DNA of 64,000 bases from Periconia sp. R9002. Lineage: Eukaryota > Ascomycota > Dothideomycetes > Pleosporales > Periconiaceae. Where the stretch lies: assembly GCA_023627715.1 (NCBI GenBank), contig JAMAHW010000050.1, positions 1 through 64,000 of the forward strand, read 5' to 3'. A model generated the notes under the pieces. That model saw nothing but the letters and a program-made list of their open reading frames with translations, did no database searches and was not told the origin of the DNA. Numbering within the stretch: position 1 is the stretch's first letter; each line of letters begins with the position of its first letter. This document shows positions 25,878 to 37,323 of this stretch, one piece after another. Position numbers and translations under genes: made by a program.

Positions 25878-28800
25878 TCAGGCTTGTATTGCAGGATGTG
25901 GCTTCAAGGTAGACGCACCATCTGGTTCAGAGCCAGAGTCATTAGAATTGAGCTCCTTAGTAAGCGGTGGCTCTTTTGCAGACTCTTCGGTGATCTCGCT
26001 CATTTCCGACGGTACATCGGGCCCAAAGGTGTTCTCGAGGCCATTGAGCGATTGTTGATAAGATGCAGGTGTGATGGTTTGAGATGAAACATGGCGTTGC
26101 CTACGAGTCTCAAAGGGGGGCAAAAGGAAACCGATCTCCTCGGAATGTTTAGCCATAGATGAGGAAGCAATAGGCATGGCAGTTCCGTCACTTGCTATAC
26201 TCTCATCCCTCTCATCCGCAGAGCTCGAGTCAATTGTAGCCTCTTGGGCTTGTTTCCGGATCTTTAATCTTTCCTCGGCCGGCGTGTTATGCCAATCGGG
26301 GCCGAATTGAATAACGGATGCTTTCTTTCCATGTACGGTGAAGCTTGCATTCTTTCTAGCAAGCCCTTCACTCTCCAAGGTATCGTCACTGACAACGGTA
26401 GATGCAGAATCGCGTGTTTTATGACCTCGACTTCCCCGACGATGTGAAAGGCTGCTGTGAGATTCTCGCAATGTCCGCTGGAGACTGCGCCTAAATTTCG
26501 CACGTGAATCTGGTGACCCAGTCATAGTAGCAGGAGGCCGATCTGCGTCCGAATCAGAGTCAGGATCCAGGCGTAATCCATCTGTTGGGGGTATCTCTGG
26601 AGTTTGGGGATCGGCTTTGTCCGCTGCGATGGGTGGGGGTGTGGAATATTGAACTCCAATATCTGAATCACCATCCGAGCTGATTGCGTTTTCATTCGTT
26701 GTTGACACGGACGGCCGATGTTCATGTGCGGATATTTTGGGGGAATGGGTAGACGGTTCGGCCATGGAGCCTCGATGTGTCGAAGGGCGTGGACTAAGTG
26801 ACAGAGGTTCAAGGCCAAATTGTGCCGAAGGAAAATGCGGACTCGATTGTTGTGATGTCTCAGGAGGAGTTTTATAGGCATCCTCCTCTATTTCCGTGTT
26901 CTGTGACGACTTCGTTCCTGGTCGGGCTGAAGATGTGGCCGGGGACAGCGGTGGTTTAATGACGTTGGATAGTGAACTAGCTTTAGAGCTTAGTCGGGCT
27001 AGTCCGTTAATCTTGGATGTCTTCGAGACTTGTTGTGGCGATGGTTGTGGGTGAGAAGTTGGGGCAGCACGATCCACGCTCCCTTGCCTTTCGTCTTCAA
27101 GCACCTGCGCCATAATGTCTCGATGACACTTCATACGCCATATTTCAATTCGCGCCCACTTGAGCTTCGCTGATAATCGACCTGCAGCGTGGATGACTAG
27201 ATCTCGGGTTTTGGGTTGAACCGGTGCCAATATCTGGAGATGGCGTGCATCCCTGAGACGATTCTCAAGTTGTTTGATAGATTCAGTAAGCCTTTCCTCG
27301 GATTCGGTTATTCTTAACTGCATCATATCTCTTCGAGCCGTTCGCATTTGTTGTTGATACTCTTTGTCAATACCGCCACTGCGGTATGTCACGTCGCCAG
27401 TTGGCGAAGAAATCGTTGTAGCTGAGTGTGAGGAATCACCTCGACGAATGGCACGGTTCCTCTGACCTTCGTACAGATTTCCCTGCAGGCCCCTGGGCCG
27501 TACCCCTAGAGTTTCAAACGTTGCAGAGTAGTTGATCATGGCCAACCAGTCATTTAGGTCTTTTTCACTATCAGCCAGGAATGTTTCCTCGCCGACTTTA
27601 GAGAACACAACGAAGGCATTCTTGTGCTTCTTGTATGTATTATCCACCAGCGCTACAGCACCATCCATAGGGATGATGTGATCCTGTTTGAAGTCTTGGA
27701 GGGGAGGTTGAAAATGCACTGGACTTGTATCTCCATGCTCTTGGTGATGGTCATGCTGCTTCATAAGAGTTTCTGCCCAACTGGAATTTCTGAATAATGA
27801 GAGGCCCGAACGAGTGAGAATGGCTCCCCAGCCTTGCCATGGGGACCGTGTCTTCTTCTTTTTGGCGTTTTTTCTCCATAGTATTCCCACCTTGGTTACG
27901 GGCATCTCCACTATCCCGACGGATGTCTCCTGAGGGTTGTCTTGAGCATCCTGTGACATGAAGGCTTCGGGCCGTGAACGCGAAGAAACAATCTGGATAA
28001 TTCCATATCTCGAGAAAGACTTCCACAGGTTTTTCGTGTCCAGCGTAGGCATGGTGCCCAGATAACTGTACGGATCATCGAGATTCATTACTTCTTTAAT
28101 GTTCGGGCGAAGAATGTCAAGCTTGCCTTCCAGAATGAGAGTGTACGGATCGATCGGCTCACGGCTGACTTTCCTGGCAGGATCGCTCATCGGACCCTTG
28201 AGAACTGCGGTCCGCTTAGTTCTTTTGGAAGAAAGGCTCTTTAAATCAACCTCGTCTTCAATGTGAATGAATGGCGTGTACACGACATTGTCATAAAAGC
28301 AACCAAGTACGTCTTCCGAGACGCCTTCACAAGATGAGTTTTTGATGTAATCAGCCCTCTGCATTTTGCGCTTGTTGTTCTTGTTGAAAAAATCGGTATG
28401 TAAAATGACAATGGAAAAGGAGATGAAATAGGCTTTGTCTGTTCTTTGTCAATTATATTGTCGCTGATGTTACATGGAGTACTCACCTGGGTTGATATAG
28501 ATGCCAGGGTTGCATTCATGATATCGGTCCGCGAAACCCTGTAAGACGCGATCAATCTGTTGGGTCTCCTTCGGCAATTCCACTTGCATGAGTAATTTTC
28601 GAGTGGCCATGTCCAAAGGGTCACCGAAGAAAGCGAATTTGCGCATGTAACTTCGCAACACTGCGAGAAGGAATGGATCATCTGTCTTGGTAAGATAGCT
28701 AGCGATGGCGCTCTTGTCGACATTGTTTTCTTCAATGCGCTCAAGATAGTGACCTGGAGTTTCACCGTCTTCCCTTTCTGGCATCACCAGTACCTCGCGG

Positions 28801-30339
28801 CTGATGTTCAAGGAGTTTTGGTGAGACGACAAACCCGGAGTGCCTATATAACCGTGAGCAGGAGAGCCGTGGCGAGGGGACTGTGGCTCGGAGTTCTGAC
28901 GGAATCTGCTCATGCCGAACATGTTACTGAGACTGCTTCTCCCTGCCGTTGACGTCGAGTTTCTTCCGCTGGTAGCGTAGGGGGGAGTTGGTGGGGGGGC
29001 CTCATCAGATTGGCCGCCTAGAGACCCCATGGTTGCGGAACGACCCCGTAAACCGAGTCGCACAGGGGCACTGGAATGCGGAGAGGAGCGAGCTGAGTGA
29101 ATCGACTTGGTCGAGTCGTTCCGGATCAAGGAGCCTGCAGCAGGTGAGGCCAAATTCATAGAAGCAGCGGTCAGAGCCACTTGCGAAGGTGAAGGCATCT
29201 CTGGCGTTCTGGAGCCATTCTCAACATCTCTCAGGCGAGCGTTATTGATGGCGGTCAAAGGAGGGCTTTCAGCAGTGGGGGAGTGACGGAATGAATTGGT
29301 GCTGATGTTGCTGATACCGCTCGTTGAAGCTCGCGGGGTGGCGGGTGCGGTATCGGGAAAGGCGGGAGGGTCAATTCTCACGGGCAAAGGAAACAGAGAT
29401 GCACGCTGTTTCTTGCGTCCGAAGCCAAAGCGTCCGGAACCCTTGGAAGGCTTTTCCTTTGGGCTTAGATGCGGTCTAGGAAGGTGTTCAAAGGAGATGT
29501 GTGTGCCGTCGGAGCGAGAGGAATCTGAGGCGCGAGGTACAGGCAGAGACAATGTCGAATTGGGCTCGATGGTTTCATGGGGAGATTCGGTGAGGGTTTC
29601 TGGGCGGCTCGGTGGCAGTTGCTCTGGGTCGTCGAAGAAAGCAGTCTGGCCCTTGATGAAACCAAACGGCGCCCGCTTCAAGTCGGAGCTGCTCTTCTTG
29701 TCCATTGACTTGCGCAAGATGCCAGGGCGATCCATTGAGGTAGGATCGAAGGAGCGCCTGCGCAAGCTGAACTGCTGCAGACGGCCCCTCCGCTTGGGAG
29801 TTTCCTCGTTGGTATCGGCAGATACAGTCACGGGCATGGTGGGCGCAGTGGTTATGATGGCGGGCGCTGGACACGGAAACCACACGTTAGTATGAAGCAA
29901 ACATGAAGCAAGAGTTGGGAAGCAAGGGAGGGCGAGGCGTACTGGTTGCGGCTTGCGGGGGGACGGCGGGGACGGGCGGAGCGTCGCCAGCCTGCTCCTT
30001 TGCCTTGAGGGACAGCTGCGAGTCGGAGGCATGACGGAAGCGCATCAAACTGAAGCGGCGGGTCATGGGAGTGTGCTCCTGCACCGGTGGGGACGGAGGG
30101 CGGTTCTCGTCATTCACATCGACGGCATCAGGCCAGGTGGGTTGGGGGGCCAGGTCTCTTGAGGGCGGGCGGCCACCATCATGGGATAGTGCGAGACGGG
30201 CATTATTGGGATTCAGATGCTCGGTCGACTTGTTCCTCGACTTGTCGCTGCGTCTAAAGAGGGCAGAGGGGTCGAGAGTGCTGTTGCGGCGCTGGAGGTC
30301 TTTCTCGCTGCGGTTGGGTCGGAGAGGCCGTAACGGCAT
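25878..30339 (-). CDS. Sec7-domain Arf guanine-nucleotide exchange factor with PH domain
   Basis: Minus-strand exons 30339-29943, 29866-28487 and 28438-25878 encode 1445 aa in consistent phase. The N-terminal ~480 residues are Ser/Pro-rich. The Sec7 domain (~485-700) contains ELPKETQQIDRVL with the catalytic glutamate, GFADRYHECNPGIYINPDKAY across the second splice (Asp codon split), and SIVILHTDFFNKNNKRKM. A PH domain follows (~775-905: VGILWRKN, GWGAILTRSGLSLF, HIIPMDGAVALVD, FLADSEKDLNDWLAMIN). A helical segment with EERLTESIKQLENRLRDA and a disordered tail end the protein. This order matches yeast Syt1 and fission-yeast Sec73, which load GTP on Arf in secretion. The start at 30339 (MPLRPLRPNRSEKDL) follows an upstream frame lacking protein character. 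Confidence 0.93.
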
Positions 30340-31475
30340 TGCGGTTGCGTAGACTAGCAGGGCATCTACGCGGATATAAGGAATGCAGCGCGAGACATGG
30401 CACCGTCGGGTGGTGGTGGAAGAAGGGTGCAAGGCTGGAGGTGTCGGGGGCTGGCAATGGGGAATGGGAAGCGGGAGAGGTGGGGATGGGTGAGGTGGAC
30501 GATGACAAGAGGTCGGTCTGGTAGTGTACTTGGAGAGGTACCTATGTACAGACTATGGACTAGCATGGGATAGGAAGATGATGGGACTGATGTACAGTAA
30601 GATGGGGTCCAAGTGCCAACAACATTCAACAACCGCCGTCGTACCGGTATAGCACAACCCAACACACCAGCTGACGACGACGACGACGACGACGACACAA
30701 ACCACGAAGCACGTCCAGGTATTCCCTCCATGATCAAGACATGTATGTACCTATGTAGGTACGGTACTGCGCCGCGGCCTTCTTCTTTGTCCGCCGATGC
30801 AGTGGGTGGCTGGCTTGGGGGGGGGGGGGGGGGGGGGGTGTGAGATTAAACAAAGGGACAAATGTAAATAAATTTAAAAAAAAAAAAAAAGCGTAGTTAA
30901 AAAAAANNNNNNNNNNGGGTGAGAGCTGACTCCTAGGGACCTAGGTACTTACATGTACCTACATTACATACGCGTAGGTCTCAAATACAGTACAGAAAAC
31001 CTACTAGTAAGTACTACTAATCCGTCAACTTTGGTACCTTTGCGCTCGATACATGTGTAGTTATACTTTGTTCTGGCGAGAAAGTAAATGCATACTTCCT
31101 AGCCACCAATGTACACCGTGTGCACAGACGGACGCATCGAATGAAGCTGTCACAGTTACTTCATCATGGCTTCGTCGACCTGTTGTTCATAAAGGAACTA
31201 CCTGTAGTTACCATCCGAGAAGTACCTACATATACATGTGTATGTATGTACTTCCATACATGTAGTTAGGTACATAATGTGTACTCGCCATTGATTGGCT
31301 ACAATGCGTGGGCAGCTACTACCTATTATAGATGGCCATCCCCATGTCCCGCCAACAGGCAGGCAGCAGTACCTAACCACCAACAGCAATCTGCCTTCCA
31401 CTCCACTTTGCCATTCCCCCTCTACCACATTGGCCTGTCCATGACATCGATAACAACAACGCTGTTCGATTAGCC
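30340..31475. other. Divergent intergenic region with homopolymers and palindromic strings
   Basis: This lies between the ArfGEF (-) and ECM14 (+) starts. It includes a CGA/GAC microsatellite (~30672-30698), a run of 22 G (30817-30838), A-rich runs (~30877-30906), and dense TACCTAGGTA/TACATGTA-type strings at 30735-30760, 30935-31035 and 31215-31280. No gene is supported. Confidence 0.55.
30907..30916. other. Assembly gap (10 N)
   Basis: Ten undetermined bases follow a poly-A run and lie about 70 bases after the 22-G homopolymer. The true length of sequence here is unknown. The gap is intergenic and breaks no gene. Confidence 0.98.
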
Positions 31476-33226
31476 ATGCGCTTGAGCCTTCTGCTCCTTT
31501 GTCCCTCGCTCATCACCGCCGCCCCGCACGATGCCGCTCTTCACAACCCCAACCTCAACTTGAATTCTGCCAACCTGCGACCGTGGCGCACTCTCTCAGA
31601 TGCCATCATTAGAAGAGTATGGAACCTCCCCGAGAAACAAGCCTCCACACGCAGCCCCGCTGGTACCTCACGAGGTCCCCGTACGCCTGACCCAAAATTG
31701 CTTGCTCTCTATGGCGGCGACATTGTTCTTCGCTTCACCATTCATACCGCAGATGAGGCCGCTGCTCTCGCAGAAGCAACTCGAATCCTTTTCCTCGATG
31801 TATGGGAGTTCAATGCGGATTGGGTTGACATAAGGCTCGCCAAAGACGCTGTAAGTCCGACCTTTCTAGCCACGGTAGTTCGACCTGCAGCCATTGACTG
31901 ATCATTCGATAGGTACCCTCACTCCTGGGCCTTCTTCCCTCCTCTCTCCAAAACGCACATGTGCCCCTCATGCAGCATCTCGATCTGGCGCAGGCCGTCC
32001 TCGATTCATACCCTTCGCCGCCTGGCACGCAGCTCCACGATCACTCCTCCTACCCACATGCGCTCAAAGCCTCGTCCCACGACTCCACATCTCAGACCAA
32101 GGGGGACAAGAACCCTTTCTTCAAAGACTACCAGCCTTTCTCAGTCATCAACCCATGGATGAGCCTCATGGCCTCTATGTTCACGACCCATGTTCGGCGC
32201 ATTAACATTGGCATGAGCTACGAGGGTCGCGATATCCCGGCCTTGCGTGTCGGAGTGCACCCTACCAACAAAGAGAATTCATTGGGCAAGCGAAAGACAA
32301 TCCTTATAGTAGGTGGTTCGCATGCACGAGAGTGGATTTCTACTAGCACTGTCAACTACCTTGCCTGGAGTTTTATCCATTCCTACGGGAAAGATCGAGA
32401 AACAACAAGGCTGCTTGAACAATTTGATTTTGTTTTCGTCCCAACCCTGAATCCAGATGGCTATGTTTATTCGTGGGAGACAGACAGGTTATGGAGGAAG
32501 AACCGTCAGCCGACCAACCTTCGCTTTTGCCACGGCATAGATCTTGATCGCACCTACTCGTTCCAATGGGATGGCTACTCCAGCCCTGAAAATCCCTGCA
32601 GTGAAAGCTTCCCTGGTGAAGCTCCGTTTGATGGTGTTGAGGCGCGACGTTTCGCTGCTTGGGCCAGGAACGAGACTGAAAGCAATAACGTGGAATTTGT
32701 GGGTTTCATAGACCTTCACAGTTATTCTCAGCAGATACTCTACCCGTACTCGTATACCTGCAGAGATAGTCCTCCCGCTCTCGAGGATCTGGAGGAACTG
32801 GCCATAGGGTTGGCCAAAGCTATTCGCATTTCCAGAAGAGGCCACCAGTACAAAGTTACCTCAGCATGCGAGGGCAACGTGGTCATGTCGAAGGGCTCTG
32901 AAGACCGAGTTGTCCTGCCGCGCATCGAATCGAGTGGTGGAAGTATGTTGGATTATTTTTACCACGAACTAAAGATCAAGTTTTCCTTCCAGATCAAACT
33001 ACGCGATACGGGGAGCTATGGCTTCTTGTTGCCGAAAGAGGACATTATTCCGACTGGCAAGGAGATTGGGGACGCACTCCGTTATCTCAGTCATTTCATG
33101 TTGGGAGAGATTGGCCTCGTGAGTTCGGCGCCGAATGCTGAGCCTGGGAATGCCATGTTGAAGCCTTTACAGGACGAGGTTGGTTCAGAAGATTCCGGGG
33201 GAGCGACGGAGAGTCTGGAGCTGTGA
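31476..33226 (+). CDS. ecm14: Ecm14-like inactive metallocarboxypeptidase (M14 family)
   Basis: Two exons (31476-31850, 31913-33226) encode 562 aa. A signal peptide ([17 protein letters not shown]) opens a propeptide region, followed by the M14 fold. The zinc ligands are present in GGSHAREW (His and Glu). Substrate-side motifs [19 protein letters not shown] and [15 protein letters not shown] are clear. The region normally reading GVDLNRN is [12 protein letters not shown]. The general-base glutamate position near the C-terminus carries Lys in [12 protein letters not shown]. These two changes are characteristic of Ecm14, a secreted or vacuolar pseudo-peptidase affecting wall biogenesis, so no carboxypeptidase activity is expected. 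The start is the first ATG before the signal peptide. Confidence 0.94.
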
Positions 33227-34246
33227 GGGATCAAATCCATTGTTCGCTTTTCTGTATTGATACCACGTTTAACAATTGTAATTTGTGAGTAAATATCTTT
33301 CATGTAAAAAATTGTATTGCCACATGTACCCTGCGTTTCCATCTCTCAATGCATACATACACTCTGTGTGATCTATAATACTCGCACTTCAGAAACATGC
33401 TCGTTCGGTGTACAGAAGCAGATGTCGGGGGTTTTCGGAAGACGTAGCACGTGAACCCTGCTAGGGATGGTCTATACATAGGTACAGTACATGCACATGA
33501 GGTAAGTTAAGGTTATGTAAGTACCTAACTATGCAAAACTCCATTTTCGGCAAACTTTCGCCAACGTCATCTTTCACAAGCCAGAACAACATTGAAGCTC
33601 TCGTCACATGTATCCCGTGAAAACCAATGCTCGGTCCCAAACATGTCGATTGGGCACACATACACGAAGTCCATTGAGGGTCACTGCAATGGTGCATTGC
33701 GAGGAATCGTAGACTTTGACTTGCAATATACCTTTGTACCTCGGGAAACATTTCATAGGCAGCCGATCTCGTACCGAACCTGTCCATCATCCGCTCGTCC
33801 ACCACAACGGATCCGGGGTAAACGTTCACCATTGCATCCGCCAAGTATCGGCGATGCCTTTGGGCAGACGACTCACGCGTGCCATCTCCAAACAGTGGAG
33901 TCTGGGCTCCAAGGCCGAGGCTTCACGGAGCAAATCATGTCCACATACCCGCGGGTAGCTTGCTACACTAGGGGAACATTGATGGCTATAGTCACTCCCT
34001 TGCCCTCGAACCTTTTTCATCTTTCCCTTGAGTCTTCTGTTTGTTTGGCCTTTTGGTTTGGAAGCTGTACAACCTACCCTTCAGCTTTTTGGTACCTTTT
34101 TCTTTGTTCGTTACACGAAGACGACCTCGTTAGAGCTAGCCTGAGCTACGAGTCCCAGAGCATTACCTACGCTTCCTTGACTTTGTTACCTATATCTAGC
34201 TACTGGATTGACATAGAACATTTGGTGCCTATCCACCTAAAATACC
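33227..34246. other. Intergenic region between ECM14 and the Sfc1-type carrier gene
   Basis: This is about 1 kb. A 243-codon plus-strand frame (33592-34323) runs into the carrier gene in another frame and starts at TTG. A 127-codon minus frame (33461-33844) overlaps it. Neither has domains or splice continuation, so I leave both out. Palindromic TACCTA-like strings occur at 33475-33535. Confidence 0.45.
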
Positions 34247-35501
34247 ATGTCTGCGAAATCAACCCAAGGCCCTGGCGGCAAGAAGCCTGCATCAGCAGCC
34301 ACCAACTTGATCGGTATGCTTGATTCCTCGAAACTGAGCGCGCACTTGAACCTTCTCATGGCTCCTGCTTACCTTTTGATGTACAGCTGGAGGAGGTGCT
34401 GGAATGATGGAGGCACTCGCGTGTCACCCATTAGGTAAACTATTTTCCGTATATATGGAATGCAGTCTACTTACACGTTTCCCAGACACCATCAAAGTGC
34501 GCATGCAACTTTCAAGACGAGCTCGTGCCCCTGGGGTATGTTCATTCTCCGATATATACCCAAGATCTCAAACAACTGATGAGCATCTCGTAGGCAAAAC
34601 GACGGGGTTTTCTCACAACGGGCGCCGAGATTGTGAAGCGGGAAACGCCACTGGGCCTTTACAAAGGTCTCGGCGCAGTTTTGACGGGCATCATCCCTAA
34701 AATGGCCATCAGATTTACGAGTTATGAGTGGTATAAACAAATTCTATCCAACGATGAGGGTTTGGTGACTGGACAAGCCACTTTTCTTGGTACGAATTAC
34801 GCCATTATTACAGCACGATAGAAGTAGGCTAACTCGTCAATAGCCGGTCTCGCAGCAGGTGTTACGGAAGCAGTCGCGGTCGTCACACCCATGGAGGTCG
34901 TTAAAATCCGACTGCAAGCACAACACCACTCTATGGCCGACCCTCTCGACATTCCAAAGTACCGTAATGCTGCACATGCACTCTATACTGTGGTCAAGGA
35001 GGAGGGTTTCGGGGCGCTGTACCGAGGAGTGTCCCTGACTGCCTTGCGACAAGGATCGAACCAAGCAGTAAACTTCACAGCGTATTCCGAGTTTAGAGCA
35101 CGTTTACAGGCATACCACGGAACGACGGATCTAGCAAGCTATGAGACGATGTTGATTGGGTTGGTGTCGGGTGCTATGGGACCCTTGAGCAATGCGCCCA
35201 TTGACACTATCAAGACAAGATTGCAAAAGACGCCAGCAGAACCGGGACAAACTGCTATACAACGAATTCTTACCATTTCGAGGTGGGCCAAAATATCCAG
35301 ACGTTTACCTAGGAGATCACCACTAACAGAATCAGTGACATGTGGAAACAAGAAGGAAGCCGAAGTTTCTACAAAGGCATTACTCCTCGCATAATGCGTG
35401 TGGCACCTGGACAGGCTGTCACATTCACAGTCTACGAATATTTGAAGGGCGTGCTGGAACGGGGAAGGGAGATGCTACCAGGTGGTAAATACGAGGAATA
35501 G
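34247..35501 (+). CDS. sfc1: Mitochondrial succinate/fumarate carrier (Sfc1/AcuL)
   Basis: Six exons (34247-34313, 34387-34434, 34486-34535, 34594-34789, 34844-35282, 35330-35501) encode 323 aa, close to the 322 aa of yeast Sfc1. The three carrier repeats have their Px[DE]xx[KR] signatures: HPLDTIKVRMQ, TPMEVVKIRLQ and APIDTIKTRLQ. The opening AATNLIAGGAGGMMEALACHPL and the block GLGAVLTGIIPKMAIRFTSYEWYK are diagnostic of the succinate-fumarate branch. The protein sits in the inner mitochondrial membrane and exchanges cytosolic succinate from the glyoxylate cycle for fumarate, needed for growth on acetate and fatty acids. Substrate assignment comes from the family. All six junctions keep frame; two introns have minimal GT donors. 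Confidence 0.95.
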
Positions 35502-36057
35502 AAGTTAAGACGTGCATACACATCATATATACCATTACTTGTGCTTGGAGTATGGAAGCGATACCACATATCCGCGCTCTACTGAGCATTTCACTACATC
35601 TTGCATTCTGGGTCATAGAGAAATGGAAAGAGTACACAACCTGAATGTTCTTCCACTTTGTGGTTTACACTTTCGTTTATCTTCCTTAAATGTTGAACAA
35701 GTCAGATGCATTGTTAATAGCCTGATCGACAGTATCGGCATGGTACTCTGGTTGCACGCGCTTGTCATATAAAGTCATCGTCTTGGAATGCATTGGGTAT
35801 CTATTCTGTATAAGGCGGCGTGCTTGTCATTTGAAGCTGAGTATGATTAGCTTATTCAGCGTACTAACTTCGTTGCGTGTTTTGTAACATAATTACCTAG
35901 GTAGGTACTCTGAGAACTGCGTTGACCCCACTAGTCACCTCCGCCCCGCCAACATCACTAGATGTATCCATAAACATTGTTGGCGTCGAAATACTCGCAT
36001 AGACCCTATATTCACCTAACAATCACTCAAAAAAACAACCCGGTTCAGTTTGTAAGC
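35502..36057. other. Intergenic region upstream of twinfilin
   Basis: No gene is supported. A TACCTAGGTAGGTAC-type string lies at ~35895-35910. The 3' half is probably the twinfilin promoter. Confidence 0.45.
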
Positions 36058-37096
36058 ATGCAATCTGGAATATCCGGTAAGCTCTCTCGCAATCTCACAT
36101 GATCAATGCCTGTACTTATTCAACACAGCATCTCAGGAGCTGCATTCAGCCCTCGGGTCACTTATATCCTCAACATCACAACGGGGTCTTCTCGCCACTA
36201 TCTCCAATGAAACAATAGTTCCCGGCCCTCTCATCCCTTCTCAAAGCTCATCCTTCCTCTCCGATCTCTCGAGCCTTTCCACCCACGTCAAGCCCAACGA
36301 AGCCCTCTACATCCTCCTTCGCCGCGCCGACTCCCTTTCCTCCGCCGATAAGTCTCTCGTCGCCGTCACGTTCGTACCAAATGCAGCACCAGTACGACAA
36401 AAAATGCTTTTCGCTAGCACGCGGCTAACACTTGTCCGCGAACTTGGTGGCGAGCACTTCTCCGAAAGCGTGTTCTGTACAGAAGCGGATGAATTAACGG
36501 AGAAAGGATGGGAGAAACATGTCAAACATACAGAAAGCGAGAATCCATTGACAGCGGAGGAGCAGAGTCTACAGGATATAAAGCAGGCAGAGGCCTTGGA
36601 ATCGAGAGGTACAAGGGGCCAAGGTTTGGCTCAGAACGGCCGGCTAGCTATCCGCGTAGATGATCAGATTGCGACTGCATTGAAGACACTCGGTGAGGGC
36701 ACCGGAGATAATCTCGTGCAGCTCCGCACAGATGTTCCTAGTGAGACGTTGCAACTCGCATCTCAATCTTCCGCCACCTTGTCATCCCTCGCGTCCTCGA
36801 TCGATACTACTGAACCGCGCTTCTCATTCTATAGACACGATGATCCAGAGTCCTCCATTGTCTTCATCTCGACGTGTCCGAGTGGTTCCAAGATCAAGGA
36901 GAGGATGTTGTACGCGGCTGGTCGAAGTAATGTTATTACTTTGGCGCAAAATGATGGTGGATTGAAGCTTGCCAAGAAGATTGAGGCGACGAATCCGGAT
37001 GAAATTACAGAGCAGGCTATTCTAGATGAATTCAAGGCTGAAGATCAGGAAGAAAAGAAAAGCTTTGCCAAACCCAAGAGACCAGGAAGGCGTTGA
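36058..37096 (+). CDS. twf1: Twinfilin (actin monomer- and capping protein-binding)
   Basis: A 19-nt first exon (36058-36076) encodes MQSGIS plus one base. Exon 2 (36129-37096) completes 328 aa. Two ADF-H domains are visible. The first contains ALYILLRRA, VAVTFVPNAAPVRQKMLFAS and GGEHFSESVF. The second, after a Gln/Glu-rich linker, contains RVDDQIATAL, FSFYRHDDPESSIVFIST, SGSKIKERMLYAAGRSNV and KIEATNPDEIT. The short basic tail FAKPKRPGRR is the conserved capping-protein and phosphoinositide-binding end. Twinfilin sequesters ADP-G-actin and speeds filament turnover at cortical patches. A divergent second copy lies at 9126-10552 on the other strand. Confidence 0.94.
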
Positions 37097-37323
37097 GCGG
37101 GGTTTACGTAGCTTGATAATGCTCGTAGTTCTAAAGGCTGCCTAGCCATGTGGCTGAATAAGAGGCATGAAGGAATATTATTGTCAAAATGGCCCCTTGA
37201 ATTACGTAACAGGATGAATTGTTTTCGCGGGTTTCTGACCAGCCCGCAAAACAACTACGTGTTGGGTTACATGGATGCATCTATGATACAGATTTCTTTC
37301 TCCAGTCGCGGGTTGCGACGATT

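Noticed and set aside
29296..29895. 199-codon plus-strand frame
   Set aside because: It is antisense to the Ser/Pro-rich N-terminal exon of the ArfGEF and mirrors its codon bias.
33592..34323. 243-codon plus-strand open frame
   Set aside because: It begins at TTG, has no domain or signal, overlaps a 127-codon frame on the other strand and runs into the carrier gene out of frame. The carrier gene has six in-phase exons.
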